From contig NZ_CAMZFB010000020.1 in the NCBI RefSeq assembly GCF_947305955.1, positions 1 through 46,058 of the forward strand: a DNA stretch of 46,058 nt, read 5' to 3'. The notes beneath the pieces are model-generated. The model did not search any database. It saw nothing but the letters and a program-made list of their open reading frames with translations, and had not been told where the DNA came from. A program made the position numbers and the translations under genes. The stretch comes from an uncultured Brevundimonas sp. (GTDB lineage: Bacteria; Pseudomonadota; Alphaproteobacteria; Caulobacterales; Caulobacteraceae). Of the stretch, positions 1-8,611 are shown in pieces. How positions within the stretch are numbered: position 1 is the stretch's first letter; each line of letters opens with the position of its first letter.

Positions 1-457
1 GGTCGCGCTCGGTCTTGGTGACCTTGGACGCATCGACGATTTCGATCCCCGCATGGGCCATGTCGCGTTTCAGCACGCGCCATTGGCGCTGCTGTTCGGC
101 CATCAGGCTGCCAGCGGCGGCGTTGACCTTTTCCAGCTGTTCGGCAGGCGTCAGGCCGTCGGGCGACACCACACGCACATGCTCGCGGACCTGACCTTTC
201 AGGCCCGCCACGCGCGTCATGAAGAATTCGTCGAGGTTGTTTGCCGAGATCGACAGGAAACGGACCCGCTCCAGCAGGGGGTGCGCCTCGTTGGCGGCTT
301 CCTCCAGCACACGGCCATTGAACTCCAGCCACGACAGTTCGCGGTTGATGAAGCGTTCCGGCGATTCCAGCAGGGCCTGATCAAGCTCCAACTGGGGCGC
401 ACGCGACGAGGGGACAACGTCGCCGGCCTTGGTCGTGGTGGGGGTGAAATCGGTCAT
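1..457 (-). CDS. ppk1: Polyphosphate kinase 1, N-terminal part (gene runs off the left edge)
   Basis: About 152 N-terminal residues of a polyphosphate kinase, which reversibly makes long-chain polyphosphate from ATP. The ATG is at 457-455. After a short disordered lead the protein reads [20 protein letters not shown] at about residues 36-55, then [20 protein letters not shown] and [14 protein letters not shown]; this is the family's N-terminal signature. The catalytic domains with the phospho-histidine lie beyond the window. It starts about 55 bp downstream of the hdaA stop on the same strand, so co-transcription with hdaA is likely (inference). The family call is secure although the gene is partial. 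Confidence 0.93.
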   Translation of the reverse strand, partial: MTDFTPTTTKAGDVVPSSRAPQLELDQALLESPERFINRELSWLEFNGRVLEEAANEAHPLLERVRFLSISANNLDEFFMTRVAGLKGQVREHVRVVSPDGLTPAEQLEKVNAAAGSLMAEQQRQWRVLKRDMAHAGIEIVDASKVTKTERD

Positions 458-512
458 AACCGATTAGTCGCTCGCGAGTGTGACGTTCGCAAGCGCGTTT
501 GGACTGAAAACC

Positions 513-1196
513 TTAGGAAAGTCCTGCGGTAAAATCGCCTTCGAGCACCTGACGGGCCAAAACGCGCGTCACGGGGCGGTGGTACATGTCCAGACGGTCG
601 ACGATCATCTCCGCCGACTGGGCCGAGCGGTCGATACGGCGCACCAGATATTCGATAACGCCTTCGCCAGGCACGATGTTACGCGCGGCGAACGATCGTT
701 TCAGCATGGCGGCCAGAATGACGTCATCGGGCACTTCGACGGCAATGGTCCGCACGGCGTTCAGGCGCGACTTCAGATCGGGCAGGCGCACCATCCACGA
801 TGCAGGCGGATCGCGCGACACCATCAAAAGGGCACCGCCGCCCGATTGCGTCAGGTTGATCAGGTGGAACAGGGCCTCGTCATCGGCCCCTTCGGCCTCT
901 TCCAGCAGGACCGGACGGCCTTCCAGTTCCAGCGGGTCGCACCATGCCGCTTCCTCGCCATGCAGGGCGATAGCGCCGACGCGCTCGACCCATGCGGCGG
1001 CCATGTGGCTCTTGCCGCTGCCGGCAGGGCCATACAGCGCCATGATGGAGCCCGGCTCGGACGGCCAGTCTTCAAGGGCCTCGGCGGCGACGGCATTGGA
1101 GGTGGAGACCTCCAGATCCGCCGCACGACGCGACGTCTCCTGTTTGAGCGGGAGGCGTAGCTGCATCTGGGCCATATGAGCGCGATCTGCGGACAT
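513..1196 (-). CDS. hdaA: HdaA, DnaA regulatory inactivator (Hda family AAA+)
   Basis: A 227-residue DnaA-like AAA+ protein. In the Hda family it binds the replicative sliding clamp and stimulates ATP hydrolysis on DnaA, blocking re-initiation. A QLRLPLK clamp-binding motif sits just after the N-terminus, the Walker A is GPAGSGKS, and LPDLKSRL carries the family's arginine-finger region. Walker B is degenerate (VLLEEAE). There is no DnaA-type DNA-binding domain IV. I chose the ATG at 1196-1194 because AAAGG lies 4-6 nt upstream; the reading frame extends further to 1238 but has no good ribosome site there. DnaA-box-like sites lie 77-155 bp upstream (see the regulatory entry). Confidence 0.9.
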   Translation of the reverse strand: MSADRAHMAQMQLRLPLKQETSRRAADLEVSTSNAVAAEALEDWPSEPGSIMALYGPAGSGKSHMAAAWVERVGAIALHGEEAAWCDPLELEGRPVLLEEAEGADDEALFHLINLTQSGGGALLMVSRDPPASWMVRLPDLKSRLNAVRTIAVEVPDDVILAAMLKRSFAARNIVPGEGVIEYLVRRIDRSAQSAEMIVDRLDMYHRPVTRVLARQVLEGDFTAGLS

Positions 1197-1526
1197 GACC
1201 TTTTCATACCAAGGTGTGACCGGGCCGTAAGGGGGCACCCTCTGTTGGGACCGTGGACGGAAGGGCGGGAATTGTGGATCAAACCTTCCCCTGTGGGCGG
1301 TTCTGGCGACGCCCTGTGGGAAAAATCACCGCCCCTGTGGTCCAATGGGGAAGAACCGACGTCACGGCGTTAGTCGAGCGCAGGGCGTGGAATCGACGGC
1401 CCGATAAAAACCCGACCACAGTCTCTCTATATAAGGGCCGAAAAACTTGACATTCGGGGGCAATAATGCGCCCTACGGCCTTCAATTTTCCGCCGCGCGC
1501 GCGGCGCTTTACCTGATCGATTCACT
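1197..1526. promoter_or_regulatory. Divergent hdaA/aspS control region with DnaA-box-like sites
   Basis: This 330-bp gap separates divergent hdaA and aspS and holds no convincing gene. Read on the minus strand, 1281-1273 is TGATCCACA, identical to the Caulobacter origin G-box. TGTGG recurs on the plus strand at 1273, 1292, 1315 and 1336 (spacings 19, 23, 21 bp); three copies sit in CCCTGTGG(G). An exact TCCCCA, the Caulobacter W-box core, lies on the minus strand at 1351-1346. On the aspS side TTGACA at 1447-1452 is a possible -35 element, but I see no convincing -10 at standard spacing. The DnaA-site reading rests on established Caulobacter motifs; function is inferred. Confidence 0.55.
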
Positions 1527-3362
1527 ATGCACGCCTACCGCTCCCATACCTGCGGCGCGCTCCGCGCCTCTGATGCTGGTTCTTCCGTCCGCCTGTCGGG
1601 CTGGGTTCACCGTAAGCGTGACCACGGTGGCCTGCTGTTCATCGACCTGCGCGACCACTACGGCCTGACCCAGCTGGTCCTGCACCCCGAAACCCCGGGC
1701 TTTGAAGCCGTCGAGCGCCTGCGCGCCGAAAGCGTCATCAAGATCGACGGTGAAGTCGTTCTGCGCGAGGAAGGCACCGTCAACGCCAACCTGCCGACCG
1801 GCGAGATCGAAGTCCGCGTCAAGGGCGTCGAAATCCTGTCGGAAGCTGCTGAACTGCCGCTGCCGGTCTTTGGTGAGCCGGAATATCCGGAAGAAATCCG
1901 CCTGAAGAACCGCTTCCTCGACCTGCGCCGCGAGACCCTGCACAAGAACATCGTGCTGCGCTCCAAGGTGATCCACTCGATCCGCCAGCGCATGGTCAAC
2001 CAAGGCTTCCTTGAGTACCAGACCCCGATCCTGACGGCCTCGTCGCCGGAAGGTGCCCGCGACTTCCTCGTGCCGTCGCGTATGCACCCGGGCAAGTTCT
2101 ACGCCCTGCCGCAGGCCCCGCAGCAGTTCAAGCAGCTGCTGATGGTGTCGGGTTTCGACCGTTACTTCCAGATCGCACCGTGCTTCCGTGATGAGGACCT
2201 GCGCGCCGACCGTTCGCTGGAATTCTACCAGCTCGACGTGGAAATGAGCTTCGTCACGCAGGACGACGTCTTCCAGGCCATCGAGCCGCTGATGCACGGC
2301 CTGTTCACCGAGTTCGGTGAAGGCAAGCCGGTGTCGCCGATCGATCAGACCCACAGCTTCACCAACGACTTCGGCCAGACCATCGATCACAAGGGCTTCG
2401 AGCGTCTGACCTACGAACAGTCGATGAAGTGGTACGGTTCGGACAAGCCGGACCTGCGTAACCCGATCAAGATGCAGGACGTCTCGGAACACTTCCGTGA
2501 CGGCGGCTTCGGTCTGTTCGCCAAGATCCTCGGCGCTGACGCCAAGAATGCCGTCTGGGCCATTCCGGCCCCGACCGGTGGTTCGCGCGCCTTCTGCGAC
2601 CGCATGAACTCGTGGGCACAGGGTGAAGGCCAGCCGGGCCTCGGCTACATCTTCTGGTCGGACGACCAAGGTGCATGGGGCGGCCCGATCGCCAAGAACC
2701 TTGGCCAAGAGCCGACCGAAGCCCTGATGGCCAGCTTGGGTCTGGGCAAGGGCGACGCCGCCTTCTTCACCGCCGGTGATCCGGCTGTGTTCGCCAAGTT
2801 CGCTGGCCTTGCCCGTACCCGCGTCGGTACCGAGCTGAAGCTGGTGGACGAGAACCAGTTCAAATTCTGCTGGATCGTCGACTTCCCGATGTTCGAGTGG
2901 AATGAGGACGAGAAGAAGGTCGACTTCTCGCACAACCCGTTCTCGATGCCGCAAGGTGGTCTGGAAGCTCTTGAGAACCAAGACCCGCTCACCATCCGCG
3001 CCTACCAGTACGACATCGTCTGCAACGGCTATGAGCTGTGCTCGGGCGCGATCCGTAACCACAAGGCCGAGATCATGCTCAAGGCCTTCGAGATCGCCGG
3101 CTACGACCACACTGTGGTCGAAGAGCAGTTCGGCGGCATGCTGACCGCCTTCCGTTACGGCGCACCGCCGCACGGTGGTCTGGCTCCGGGCATCGACCGT
3201 ATCGTCATGCTGCTGGCTGGCGAAACCGCCATCCGCGAAGTCATCGCCTTCCCGCTGAACCAGCAGGGCCAAGACCTGCTGATGAACGCTCCGGCCGAGG
3301 TCGAAGAGCGCCAGCTGAAGGAACTGTCGATCCGTACCCAACTGCCGCTTAAGTCTGCTTAA
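1527..3362 (+). CDS. aspS: Aspartate--tRNA ligase, probably non-discriminating (Asp/Asn)
   Basis: A 611-residue bacterial-type class II synthetase charging tRNA-Asp. The N-terminal OB-fold anticodon domain (about 1-110) is followed by the catalytic core, with motif 2 as [10 protein letters not shown], a GAD-like insertion around 300-420, and motif 3 as [16 protein letters not shown] near 560. Residue 33 is His in RKRDHGG; in bacterial AspRS studies a His at this place goes with non-discriminating enzymes that also charge tRNA-Asn, which then need GatCAB. That specificity is an inference. The ATG at 1527 gives a normal family N-terminus. A strong hairpin terminator follows. Confidence 0.97.
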   Translation: MHAYRSHTCGALRASDAGSSVRLSGWVHRKRDHGGLLFIDLRDHYGLTQLVLHPETPGFEAVERLRAESVIKIDGEVVLREEGTVNANLPTGEIEVRVKGVEILSEAAELPLPVFGEPEYPEEIRLKNRFLDLRRETLHKNIVLRSKVIHSIRQRMVNQGFLEYQTPILTASSPEGARDFLVPSRMHPGKFYALPQAPQQFKQLLMVSGFDRYFQIAPCFRDEDLRADRSLEFYQLDVEMSFVTQDDVFQAIEPLMHGLFTEFGEGKPVSPIDQTHSFTNDFGQTIDHKGFERLTYEQSMKWYGSDKPDLRNPIKMQDVSEHFRDGGFGLFAKILGADAKNAVWAIPAPTGGSRAFCDRMNSWAQGEGQPGLGYIFWSDDQGAWGGPIAKNLGQEPTEALMASLGLGKGDAAFFTAGDPAVFAKFAGLARTRVGTELKLVDENQFKFCWIVDFPMFEWNEDEKKVDFSHNPFSMPQGGLEALENQDPLTIRAYQYDIVCNGYELCSGAIRNHKAEIMLKAFEIAGYDHTVVEEQFGGMLTAFRYGAPPHGGLAPGIDRIVMLLAGETAIREVIAFPLNQQGQDLLMNAPAEVEERQLKELSIRTQLPLKSA

Positions 3363-3392
3363 GTGGCTGGGCCGGACGGTCGCTGACAAATG

Positions 3393-3425
3393 AAAAGGGG
3401 CGGTCCGGTCGGATCGCCCCTTTTT
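3393..3425. terminator. Bidirectional intrinsic terminator of aspS and the pentapeptide genes
   Basis: AAAA precedes GGGGCG, which pairs with CGCCCC at 3415-3420 and runs into TTTTT. The inner arms TCCG/CGGA extend the stem through one G-U pair. Because A-runs and T-runs flank both sides, it can end aspS on the plus strand and the convergent pentapeptide genes on the minus strand. Confidence 0.88.
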
Positions 3426-3447
3426 CGTGTTTAGTTTTAAGCGCGGC

Positions 3448-4245
3448 CTAGCAGGTGCGGACGGTCAGGCCGCGGGGCAGGGCGGTCGAGCGGTCGCCGC
3501 AGGCCTGGTTGATCTGCGATTGGGTCAGATTGCGCGCGCCCGACAGATCGGCACCGCGAATGTCGGTGTTGCGCAGCTGGGCGTTGCGGAAGTTCGCATG
3601 GGACAGCATGGCGCGGCTGAGGCGGGCACCTTGCAACTGGGCATTGGCGAAGTTCGCACCCTGCAGCTTGGCTTGCGACAGGTTGGCGCCCATCAGTTCA
3701 GCGCGCGAGAAGTTGGCATCACGCGCATCGATACGGTCCAGCGAGGCACCGAACAGGCGGCTCTGGCTGAAGTCGGCACCGACGAGGATCGAGGCGGTAA
3801 AGACCGCACCGGCCAGATCGGCACTGTCGATCTTGGTCGCGTTCAGAGAGGCGTTACGGAAACCGGCGCCCATGGCGGTCACGCCGGTCAGGCGGGCGTT
3901 CTGAAGCGAGGTGTTCTGGAAGTTCGCCGCCGACAGGTTGGCACCGCTGAGGTCCGCACGGGTGAAGTTGGAACCCGTGAAGTTCGAGCTGAGCAGACGT
4001 GCGCCGCGCAGGTTCGAGCCGATCAGCGTCGCGCTGCGGAACGAGGCCCCCGTCAGGGTCGCCCCGCTCAGGTCGCGGCCCGAAAGCTCACAGCCGGTGC
4101 AGGTGCCGCCCAGCGAGATCACGCGGGCAACCTCGCGTTCCTGATAGGTCAGGGTGATAGCGTGAGCAGGCGCAGACAGCATCGCGCCGCCGACCATCGC
4201 GGCCAGCGTTGCTCCAAAGCCAATCCGGGCGAGTTTCTTGCTCAT
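3448..4245 (-). CDS. Exported pentapeptide-repeat protein (larger paralogue)
   Basis: About 265 residues with an N-terminal signal peptide (KK, then a hydrophobic stretch ending near AHA). The body is a run of pentapeptide repeats of the A(D/N)LXX type, for example LSGATLTGASF and FTRADLSGANLSAANF, which fold as a right-handed quadrilateral beta-helix. A CTGC motif opens the repeat array. The tail LTQSQINQACGDRSTALPRG followed by LTVRTC is shared with the next gene. The frame also allows a TTG at 4251, but I prefer the ATG at 4245-4243. No substrate or partner can be read; periplasmic location is inferred from the signal. It lies 64 bp beyond the stop of its smaller paralogue, on the same strand. 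Confidence 0.85.
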   Translation of the reverse strand: MSKKLARIGFGATLAAMVGGAMLSAPAHAITLTYQEREVARVISLGGTCTGCELSGRDLSGATLTGASFRSATLIGSNLRGARLLSSNFTGSNFTRADLSGANLSAANFQNTSLQNARLTGVTAMGAGFRNASLNATKIDSADLAGAVFTASILVGADFSQSRLFGASLDRIDARDANFSRAELMGANLSQAKLQGANFANAQLQGARLSRAMLSHANFRNAQLRNTDIRGADLSGARNLTQSQINQACGDRSTALPRGLTVRTC

Positions 4246-4309
4246 GGTCAAGGTTCATGCACCCATACTGCCGTTATGGCTACTTAAAACGCTGTAATGT
4301 TCGGGGCAG

Positions 4310-4801
4310 TCAGCAGGCACGCAGGGTTAAATGGGCCGGAAGAACGGTCGATCCGTCCCCACAGGCCTGATCCAACTGGCCCTGTGTCAGGCCGCGCGCG
4401 CCGCTAAGGTCGGAACCGGACAGATTGGCGCCCTCAAGCTTTGCCCCGCGCCAGTTGGCATTCTGAAACCAGACGCCGACCAGCGAGGCATTGGTCAGGT
4501 CCGCCCCCGACAGATCGGCCCCGCCGAGCACCGCGCCATAGGCATTGATGTCGCGCAGATCGGCATTGTTCAGGCGCACACGGTTCATCACGGCGAGCGT
4601 CAGATTGGCTTGCCGTAACCGCGCGCCCGACAGGTTAAGGCCAGAGCGCTCAAGCCCCGTCAGATCGGCCTGAAACAGGTTGCAGTTCGGGCAAGATGCG
4701 CCACCGCGTACACGCGCAATCTGGTCGTGATTCTGGGCAAGGGCCGAGGTCGCGAGCGCGAGGCCGGCCAGCAGGCCGAGCGAGAGAGAACGAAGGATCA
4801 T
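4310..4801 (-). CDS. Exported pentapeptide-repeat protein (smaller paralogue)
   Basis: A 163-residue protein with a signal peptide ending around ALA-QN (about residues 20-22). After a CPNC motif come roughly a dozen pentapeptide repeats, for example ADLTGLERSGLNLSGARL and ADLSGADLTNASL. The C-terminus GLTQGQLDQACGDGSTVLPA followed by LTLRAC matches the larger paralogue's tail almost residue for residue, so the pair arose by tandem duplication with a different number of repeats. The function is unknown; related proteins include structural, gyrase-protecting and envelope types, and nothing here chooses between them. Confidence 0.85.
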   Translation of the reverse strand: MILRSLSLGLLAGLALATSALAQNHDQIARVRGGASCPNCNLFQADLTGLERSGLNLSGARLRQANLTLAVMNRVRLNNADLRDINAYGAVLGGADLSGADLTNASLVGVWFQNANWRGAKLEGANLSGSDLSGARGLTQGQLDQACGDGSTVLPAHLTLRAC

Positions 4802-4813
4802 GGCACACTTTCG

Positions 4814-4842
4814 GGATTGATCTGGGCCTTGGCCCTCAATCC
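4814..4842. other. Strong intergenic hairpin upstream of the small pentapeptide gene
   Basis: GGATTGA at 4814-4820 pairs with TCAATCC at 4836-4842, and GGGCC/GGCCC form an inner stem around a TT loop, with a 3-nt bulge between. It lies between the end of the ribonucleotide-reductase-like gene and the start of the 163-residue pentapeptide gene. No T-run follows on either strand, so it is more likely a leader structure or a factor-dependent end than an intrinsic terminator. Confidence 0.55.
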
Positions 4843-4858
4843 AGCAAAAGCCGTGCCG

Positions 4859-7369
4859 TTATCCCTGCATCATCGGCGATGCGCCGCAGCTGTCGCAGGT
4901 CCAGCCGCCACCACGGTTCTGGAGGGCGAAATCACCGCATGACGGACAGGCGACCGCATCCGGCGAAACCGCCTTGGACGTAGGCGCTGTGGCGGGCTTC
5001 TTGCCGAACGGCACCACCACCAGATTGTCGGGCGCGGTGCCACGGGCGAAGCCCTTGGAGATGAAGCGGGTGGCCGGAATCGGCTCTGGATCGGCAGCCG
5101 GAACTTCCAGCCCGTCACCCCCAGCAGGCGCGGCATTGGCCAGCTCGTCACGGCCCAGATAGGACACGCCTAACTCGCGGAAGATGTAGTCGAGGATCGA
5201 CGTCGCCGAGCGGATGGAATCATTGCCCGTCACGCGGCCCGCTGGCTCGAAGCGGGTGAAGACAAAGGCATCGACAAACTCGTCCAGCGGCACGCCGTAT
5301 TGCAGGCCGATGCTGATGGCGATGGCGAAATTGTTCATCAGGCTGCGGAAGGCGGCACCTTCCTTGTGCATGTCTATGAAGATCTCGCCCAGTTCGCCGT
5401 CTTCGTATTCGCCGGTGTGGATATAGACCTTGTGGCCACCGACGGCGGCTTTCTGGATATAGCCCTTGCGGCGATCGGGCAGCTTGCGGCGCGTGCGGTC
5501 GCGCTCCACCACGCGTTCGATCACGCGGGGTGCTTCGGCCTCAATGGCCTCGCGCACCGCTTCGCGAACGGGGGCTTCGGGTACGGCGTCGAAATCAAAG
5601 CCGCTATCGGCGGGGGGATTCGCGCGGCGCAGGGTCAGGGCGCGCACGCCCTCGCGGGCGGCGTGGGAAATGGCCCGCGCCCCGTCCAGCAGGGTCTCGT
5701 CCCAATCCAGATCGATCGCCAGCGGTGAGGGGGTATCGCTGGCGGCATCGATGGCGGCGACCAGTTCGTCCTCGACCTCGGCGGCGGACATGGACAGCCA
5801 GCCACTGAGAGGCTCTGGCGCGGCGTCCCAACCGGCAAGGTCGTCATGGCCCAGAACCTTGAGGGTCGTGGCCGCGATATCCTGCGAACTGAAGCCCAGT
5901 TGCGGCAACAGCGATGCGCCATCCTCTGCGTCCAAACCAAGGACGTCGTGGATGAAGCCGCTATCCAGCACGGGGGTGCGGAAGATGTCGTCGAGGCTTT
6001 CGGCGTGGCCCAGCGCGATTTCCAGCCCTTCCAGCTCCAGTTCGGTGAAGCCGAGGTCGTGCAGGCTCTCGAAACTGATCGGGGTGTCGTCGGCAAGGGT
6101 ACGCGTGCCGAACAGGTGGCGTTCGGCGGATTCGATATCGCCTGCGCGGCCAATGGCGTGGGCCAGTGCCGGACGCAGCCGCCAAGCCTGCTCACCGTCA
6201 TCGGTCTGATAGCTGTCGCGATGGCTGAACGGCGATTGGCCAAGCCGCAGAGCAGGCTCGGCCTCATGGACAAACAGGCGAAGGCCGCGGTGATAGGCGG
6301 CGCTGTCGTCCTCCTGGCCGAGTATGGAGCCGAGGCGGATGGAGGTGCTGTCAAAGGCAATACGGATCGCTTCGGACACATCCTTGGCCAACGGCGACGG
6401 GCCTTCATGCCCCAGTCGCAGAGCGCAGTCGGCAAGGCCGCCAAGGCCGAAGGCCATGCGCCGTTGCGGGCTGGCGACCAATGCGGCGGCGCTCGTCCAA
6501 ACGCGAACCAGTTCGGACAGGGCTGCAAATGCGTTGTCGCCCGCGATCGCGAACAGGCGTTCGATATCCAGCTGGACCCGCGCTTCCTGATCGGTCTGGG
6601 CGAGCGCGACGGCTTCGGCGTGGTCGAAGGTGATCAGCACCTCGCCCTCGACCGAGGCTTCGGCCAGTTGCAGGGCCAGAGAGCCCCCCGCAGCCAGCAG
6701 GTCGCGGTTGGCATCAACCACCAGACGCGGCACCTCGGCGTGGGATGCGGCCCCCAGCGGTTCGCCGTCGATGGCGCGAAGAATGTCAGCCTGTGACGCC
6801 CCACAGCGATGGGCGTGGGCGGCAGCGCGGGCTAGCGCCGGGTTGGTGTGCAGCGAGGCGCAGGCTTCCGGCGGGCCTTCACAGCGGATCACCGCATCGC
6901 GCACAGCCAGAAGGGCATCGTCGATAACCGCAAGGGCGGTCGAGGCTAGTCTGGCCCCGCGTGCGCGTCTGCGGAAATCATCCAGCCGGACGGCGGCATC
7001 CGGCTCGTTCAGCAGCAGAATGTCATAGGTGCGCGGATCGGTGGGCAGGGAAGGGGCGGCCAGACCCAGTTTGAGACTGGCAACCACCAACTGGCCGTCT
7101 GCCTCATCCAGCAGCGAAAGCTCGCGGCCCTTGGCGATCAGCGGCTCGGCCCAATCGGCCAGCGCTTCAAGGATATTGCCGCTGGTTTCCAACCGACGCG
7201 CGGTTGCGGGCACAAGGCGCGGTTCCAGCCAGTCGAGCCATGCCTCGATACGGGCGTCGGTCCAATCCGAAGGCGCAGTGATTTTCACAACGGATGAGGC
7301 CCGCTCGATCCGGCGTGATTCCAGATTTTGCTCTGGAACGGTGTTCAAAAAATCGACTGCGCTACTCAT
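4859..7369 (-). CDS. Class II ribonucleotide reductase-derived protein (TSCPD domain), predicted catalytically inactive
   Basis: An 836-residue protein. The C-terminal third (about 632-745) is nearly identical in style to the TSCPD region of NrdJ, the B12-dependent ribonucleotide reductase: [39 protein letters not shown] and [20 protein letters not shown] zinc ribbon follows with Cys pairs at about 808/811 and 825/828. The middle keeps faint NrdJ traces: [13 protein letters not shown] near 308-320 and a [14 protein letters not shown] segment. I find no NPCxE finger loop and no PTGT phosphate loop, and the protein is several hundred residues shorter than typical alphaproteobacterial NrdJ. It is therefore probably a non-catalytic paralogue. 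The ATG at 7369 has GGAGG 7 nt upstream. NrdR-like boxes lie further upstream. Confidence 0.82.
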   Translation of the reverse strand: MSSAVDFLNTVPEQNLESRRIERASSVVKITAPSDWTDARIEAWLDWLEPRLVPATARRLETSGNILEALADWAEPLIAKGRELSLLDEADGQLVVASLKLGLAAPSLPTDPRTYDILLLNEPDAAVRLDDFRRRARGARLASTALAVIDDALLAVRDAVIRCEGPPEACASLHTNPALARAAAHAHRCGASQADILRAIDGEPLGAASHAEVPRLVVDANRDLLAAGGSLALQLAEASVEGEVLITFDHAEAVALAQTDQEARVQLDIERLFAIAGDNAFAALSELVRVWTSAAALVASPQRRMAFGLGGLADCALRLGHEGPSPLAKDVSEAIRIAFDSTSIRLGSILGQEDDSAAYHRGLRLFVHEAEPALRLGQSPFSHRDSYQTDDGEQAWRLRPALAHAIGRAGDIESAERHLFGTRTLADDTPISFESLHDLGFTELELEGLEIALGHAESLDDIFRTPVLDSGFIHDVLGLDAEDGASLLPQLGFSSQDIAATTLKVLGHDDLAGWDAAPEPLSGWLSMSAAEVEDELVAAIDAASDTPSPLAIDLDWDETLLDGARAISHAAREGVRALTLRRANPPADSGFDFDAVPEAPVREAVREAIEAEAPRVIERVVERDRTRRKLPDRRKGYIQKAAVGGHKVYIHTGEYEDGELGEIFIDMHKEGAAFRSLMNNFAIAISIGLQYGVPLDEFVDAFVFTRFEPAGRVTGNDSIRSATSILDYIFRELGVSYLGRDELANAAPAGGDGLEVPAADPEPIPATRFISKGFARGTAPDNLVVVPFGKKPATAPTSKAVSPDAVACPSCGDFALQNRGGGWTCDSCGASPMMQG

Positions 7370-7425
7370 GGATTGCCTCCACGTTGGCACCAATGTCGCA
7401 GCCTAAAGCGGTGATTTGGCCCTGC

Positions 7426-7473
7426 TCAATAGATATTGCGGTGGTTCGGGGATTTACCCCCAAGATATTGGAC
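7426..7473 (-). promoter_or_regulatory. Two NrdR-box-like sites upstream of the RNR-derived gene
   Basis: AGATATTG occurs at 7431-7438 and 7463-7470, exactly 32 bp apart (three helical turns). The second copy lies in CCAAGATATTGG, a near-palindrome that fits the NrdR core CWATATMTWG with one mismatch; the first, in CAATAGATATTG, fits less well. NrdR, the repressor of ribonucleotide reductase operons, typically binds two boxes about 31-32 bp apart. The sites lie 57-104 bp upstream of the 836-residue RNR-like gene and over 100 bp from the divergent NDUFA12 gene. Assignment is by eye. Confidence 0.5.
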
Positions 7474-7577
7474 CAAAGGTTTTTGCGGGATCGCTGGACG
7501 TGGCCGCTCTAGGTTTCTATTATCCCCGCGCCCGCAGGACTCCTTCCTGACGGTACGATTGATGTGAGTTCGACAAC

Positions 7578-7970
7578 GTGCTGAGCAAGATTTTCACCTG
7601 GTGGAACGGTGCAACCATTGGCACCCTGTTCACGATCGGCAAGCGTGGCAGCCTGATCGGCACGGATGAGTTCGGTAACCGCTACTATCAGTCGCGCGAC
7701 AACGTCTCCTATGACGGCCGCAAGCGTCGCTGGGTTGTCTATAACGGCTATGCCGAAGCCACCAAGGTTCCGCCGGAATGGCAGGGCTGGCTGCGCTACA
7801 CCTATGACGAAGCCCCCAGCGAAAAGCCGCTGCCGCGCAAGGCCTATGAAAAGGCCCACATTCCGAACCTGACCGGCACGCCCTATGCCCGTCGTCCGCA
7901 AGGTTCGCTGGCTGCCATTGGCCAACGTCCGGCTGCGACCGGCGACTATCAGGCCTGGACGCCGGAATGA
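7578..7970 (+). CDS. NADH:ubiquinone oxidoreductase accessory subunit, NDUFA12 family
   Basis: A 130-residue protein of the NDUFA12/B17.2 family, an accessory subunit or assembly factor on the peripheral arm of respiratory complex I. Alphaproteobacteria share it with mitochondria. The family pattern is plain: GSLIGTDEFGNRYYQSR, RRWVVYNG, then PPEWQGWLRYTYDEAP and a Pro/Arg-rich tail. The other nuo genes are not in this window. Its stop overlaps the start of the next gene as ATGA, so the two are translationally coupled. A longer upstream promoter region (7370-7577) separates it from the divergent RNR-like gene. Confidence 0.93.
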   Translation: MLSKIFTWWNGATIGTLFTIGKRGSLIGTDEFGNRYYQSRDNVSYDGRKRRWVVYNGYAEATKVPPEWQGWLRYTYDEAPSEKPLPRKAYEKAHIPNLTGTPYARRPQGSLAAIGQRPAATGDYQAWTPE

Positions 7971-8611
7971 GTTTCCGCGCGGTACTGCTGGGCGGCTTTG
8001 TAGCCGCAGGCATGGGCCTGTCGGGGGCTGGCGTAACCGCCGCCCTGATGGACGTTCCGCAAGATGCAGTACCGGTGCAAGACCCTGTGGGTGACGCCCT
8101 GCGCGCCACCCAACAGCCTGACCCTCAACCCCAGACCCTTCCGGCGGGGACGCAGACCATCACGGTTGTCGATCCTGAATCGCCCGTCCCGCAGGAAGAA
8201 GCGCCCGCTGGCGGCGAGGTGACGGAAGAGGAAGCCACCGAAGAAGAGGTGGCCGCAGAAGAAGAGGTCGTCGAAACGACGGTCCGCAGCCGCCACCGCG
8301 TGGCTGTGATCCATGCCATCGACAAGACGACGGCGGAAAGCATGCGTTTCGAGGTCGAGGTGGGCGGTCGTCCGGTTCGATTCTCCAAGAGCCTGATCTT
8401 CAAGGTTCGTGCCTGCGAGATCACCGCCAGCAACGAAATCACCGAAGATTCCATCGCCTATGTCGAAGTGGGGGTTCAGCCGCGCGCTGACCGCGCCGCG
8501 ACCGAGGCTCGTCAGATCTTCAAGGGCTGGATGTTCGCATCCTCGCCCAGCCTGAACGGCATGGAACACCCCGTTTATGACGCGTGGGTGGTGGGTTGTA
8601 AGACCCGCTAG
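7967..8611 (+). CDS. DUF2155 domain-containing exported protein
   Basis: A 214-residue protein. A signal-type N-terminus ([20 protein letters not shown]) is followed by a Pro/Gln-rich stretch and a very acidic segment at about 80-107 (EEE repeats). The C-terminal half, from [20 protein letters not shown] through [20 protein letters not shown] to YDAWVVGC, is the DUF2155 domain; its two Cys (about 145 and 211) could form a disulfide. The function is unknown. Proteins of this family commonly sit beside NDUFA12 in alphaproteobacteria, as here. The start overlaps the NDUFA12 stop. Its TAG overlaps the convergent aat stop within CTAG. Confidence 0.85.
   Translation: MSFRAVLLGGFVAAGMGLSGAGVTAALMDVPQDAVPVQDPVGDALRATQQPDPQPQTLPAGTQTITVVDPESPVPQEEAPAGGEVTEEEATEEEVAAEEEVVETTVRSRHRVAVIHAIDKTTAESMRFEVEVGGRPVRFSKSLIFKVRACEITASNEITEDSIAYVEVGVQPRADRAATEARQIFKGWMFASSPSLNGMEHPVYDAWVVGCKTR

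Noticed and set aside
1509..3389. A 626-codon open frame antisense to aspS
   Set aside because: Fully covered by the well-conserved aspS; its length follows from third-position GC bias.
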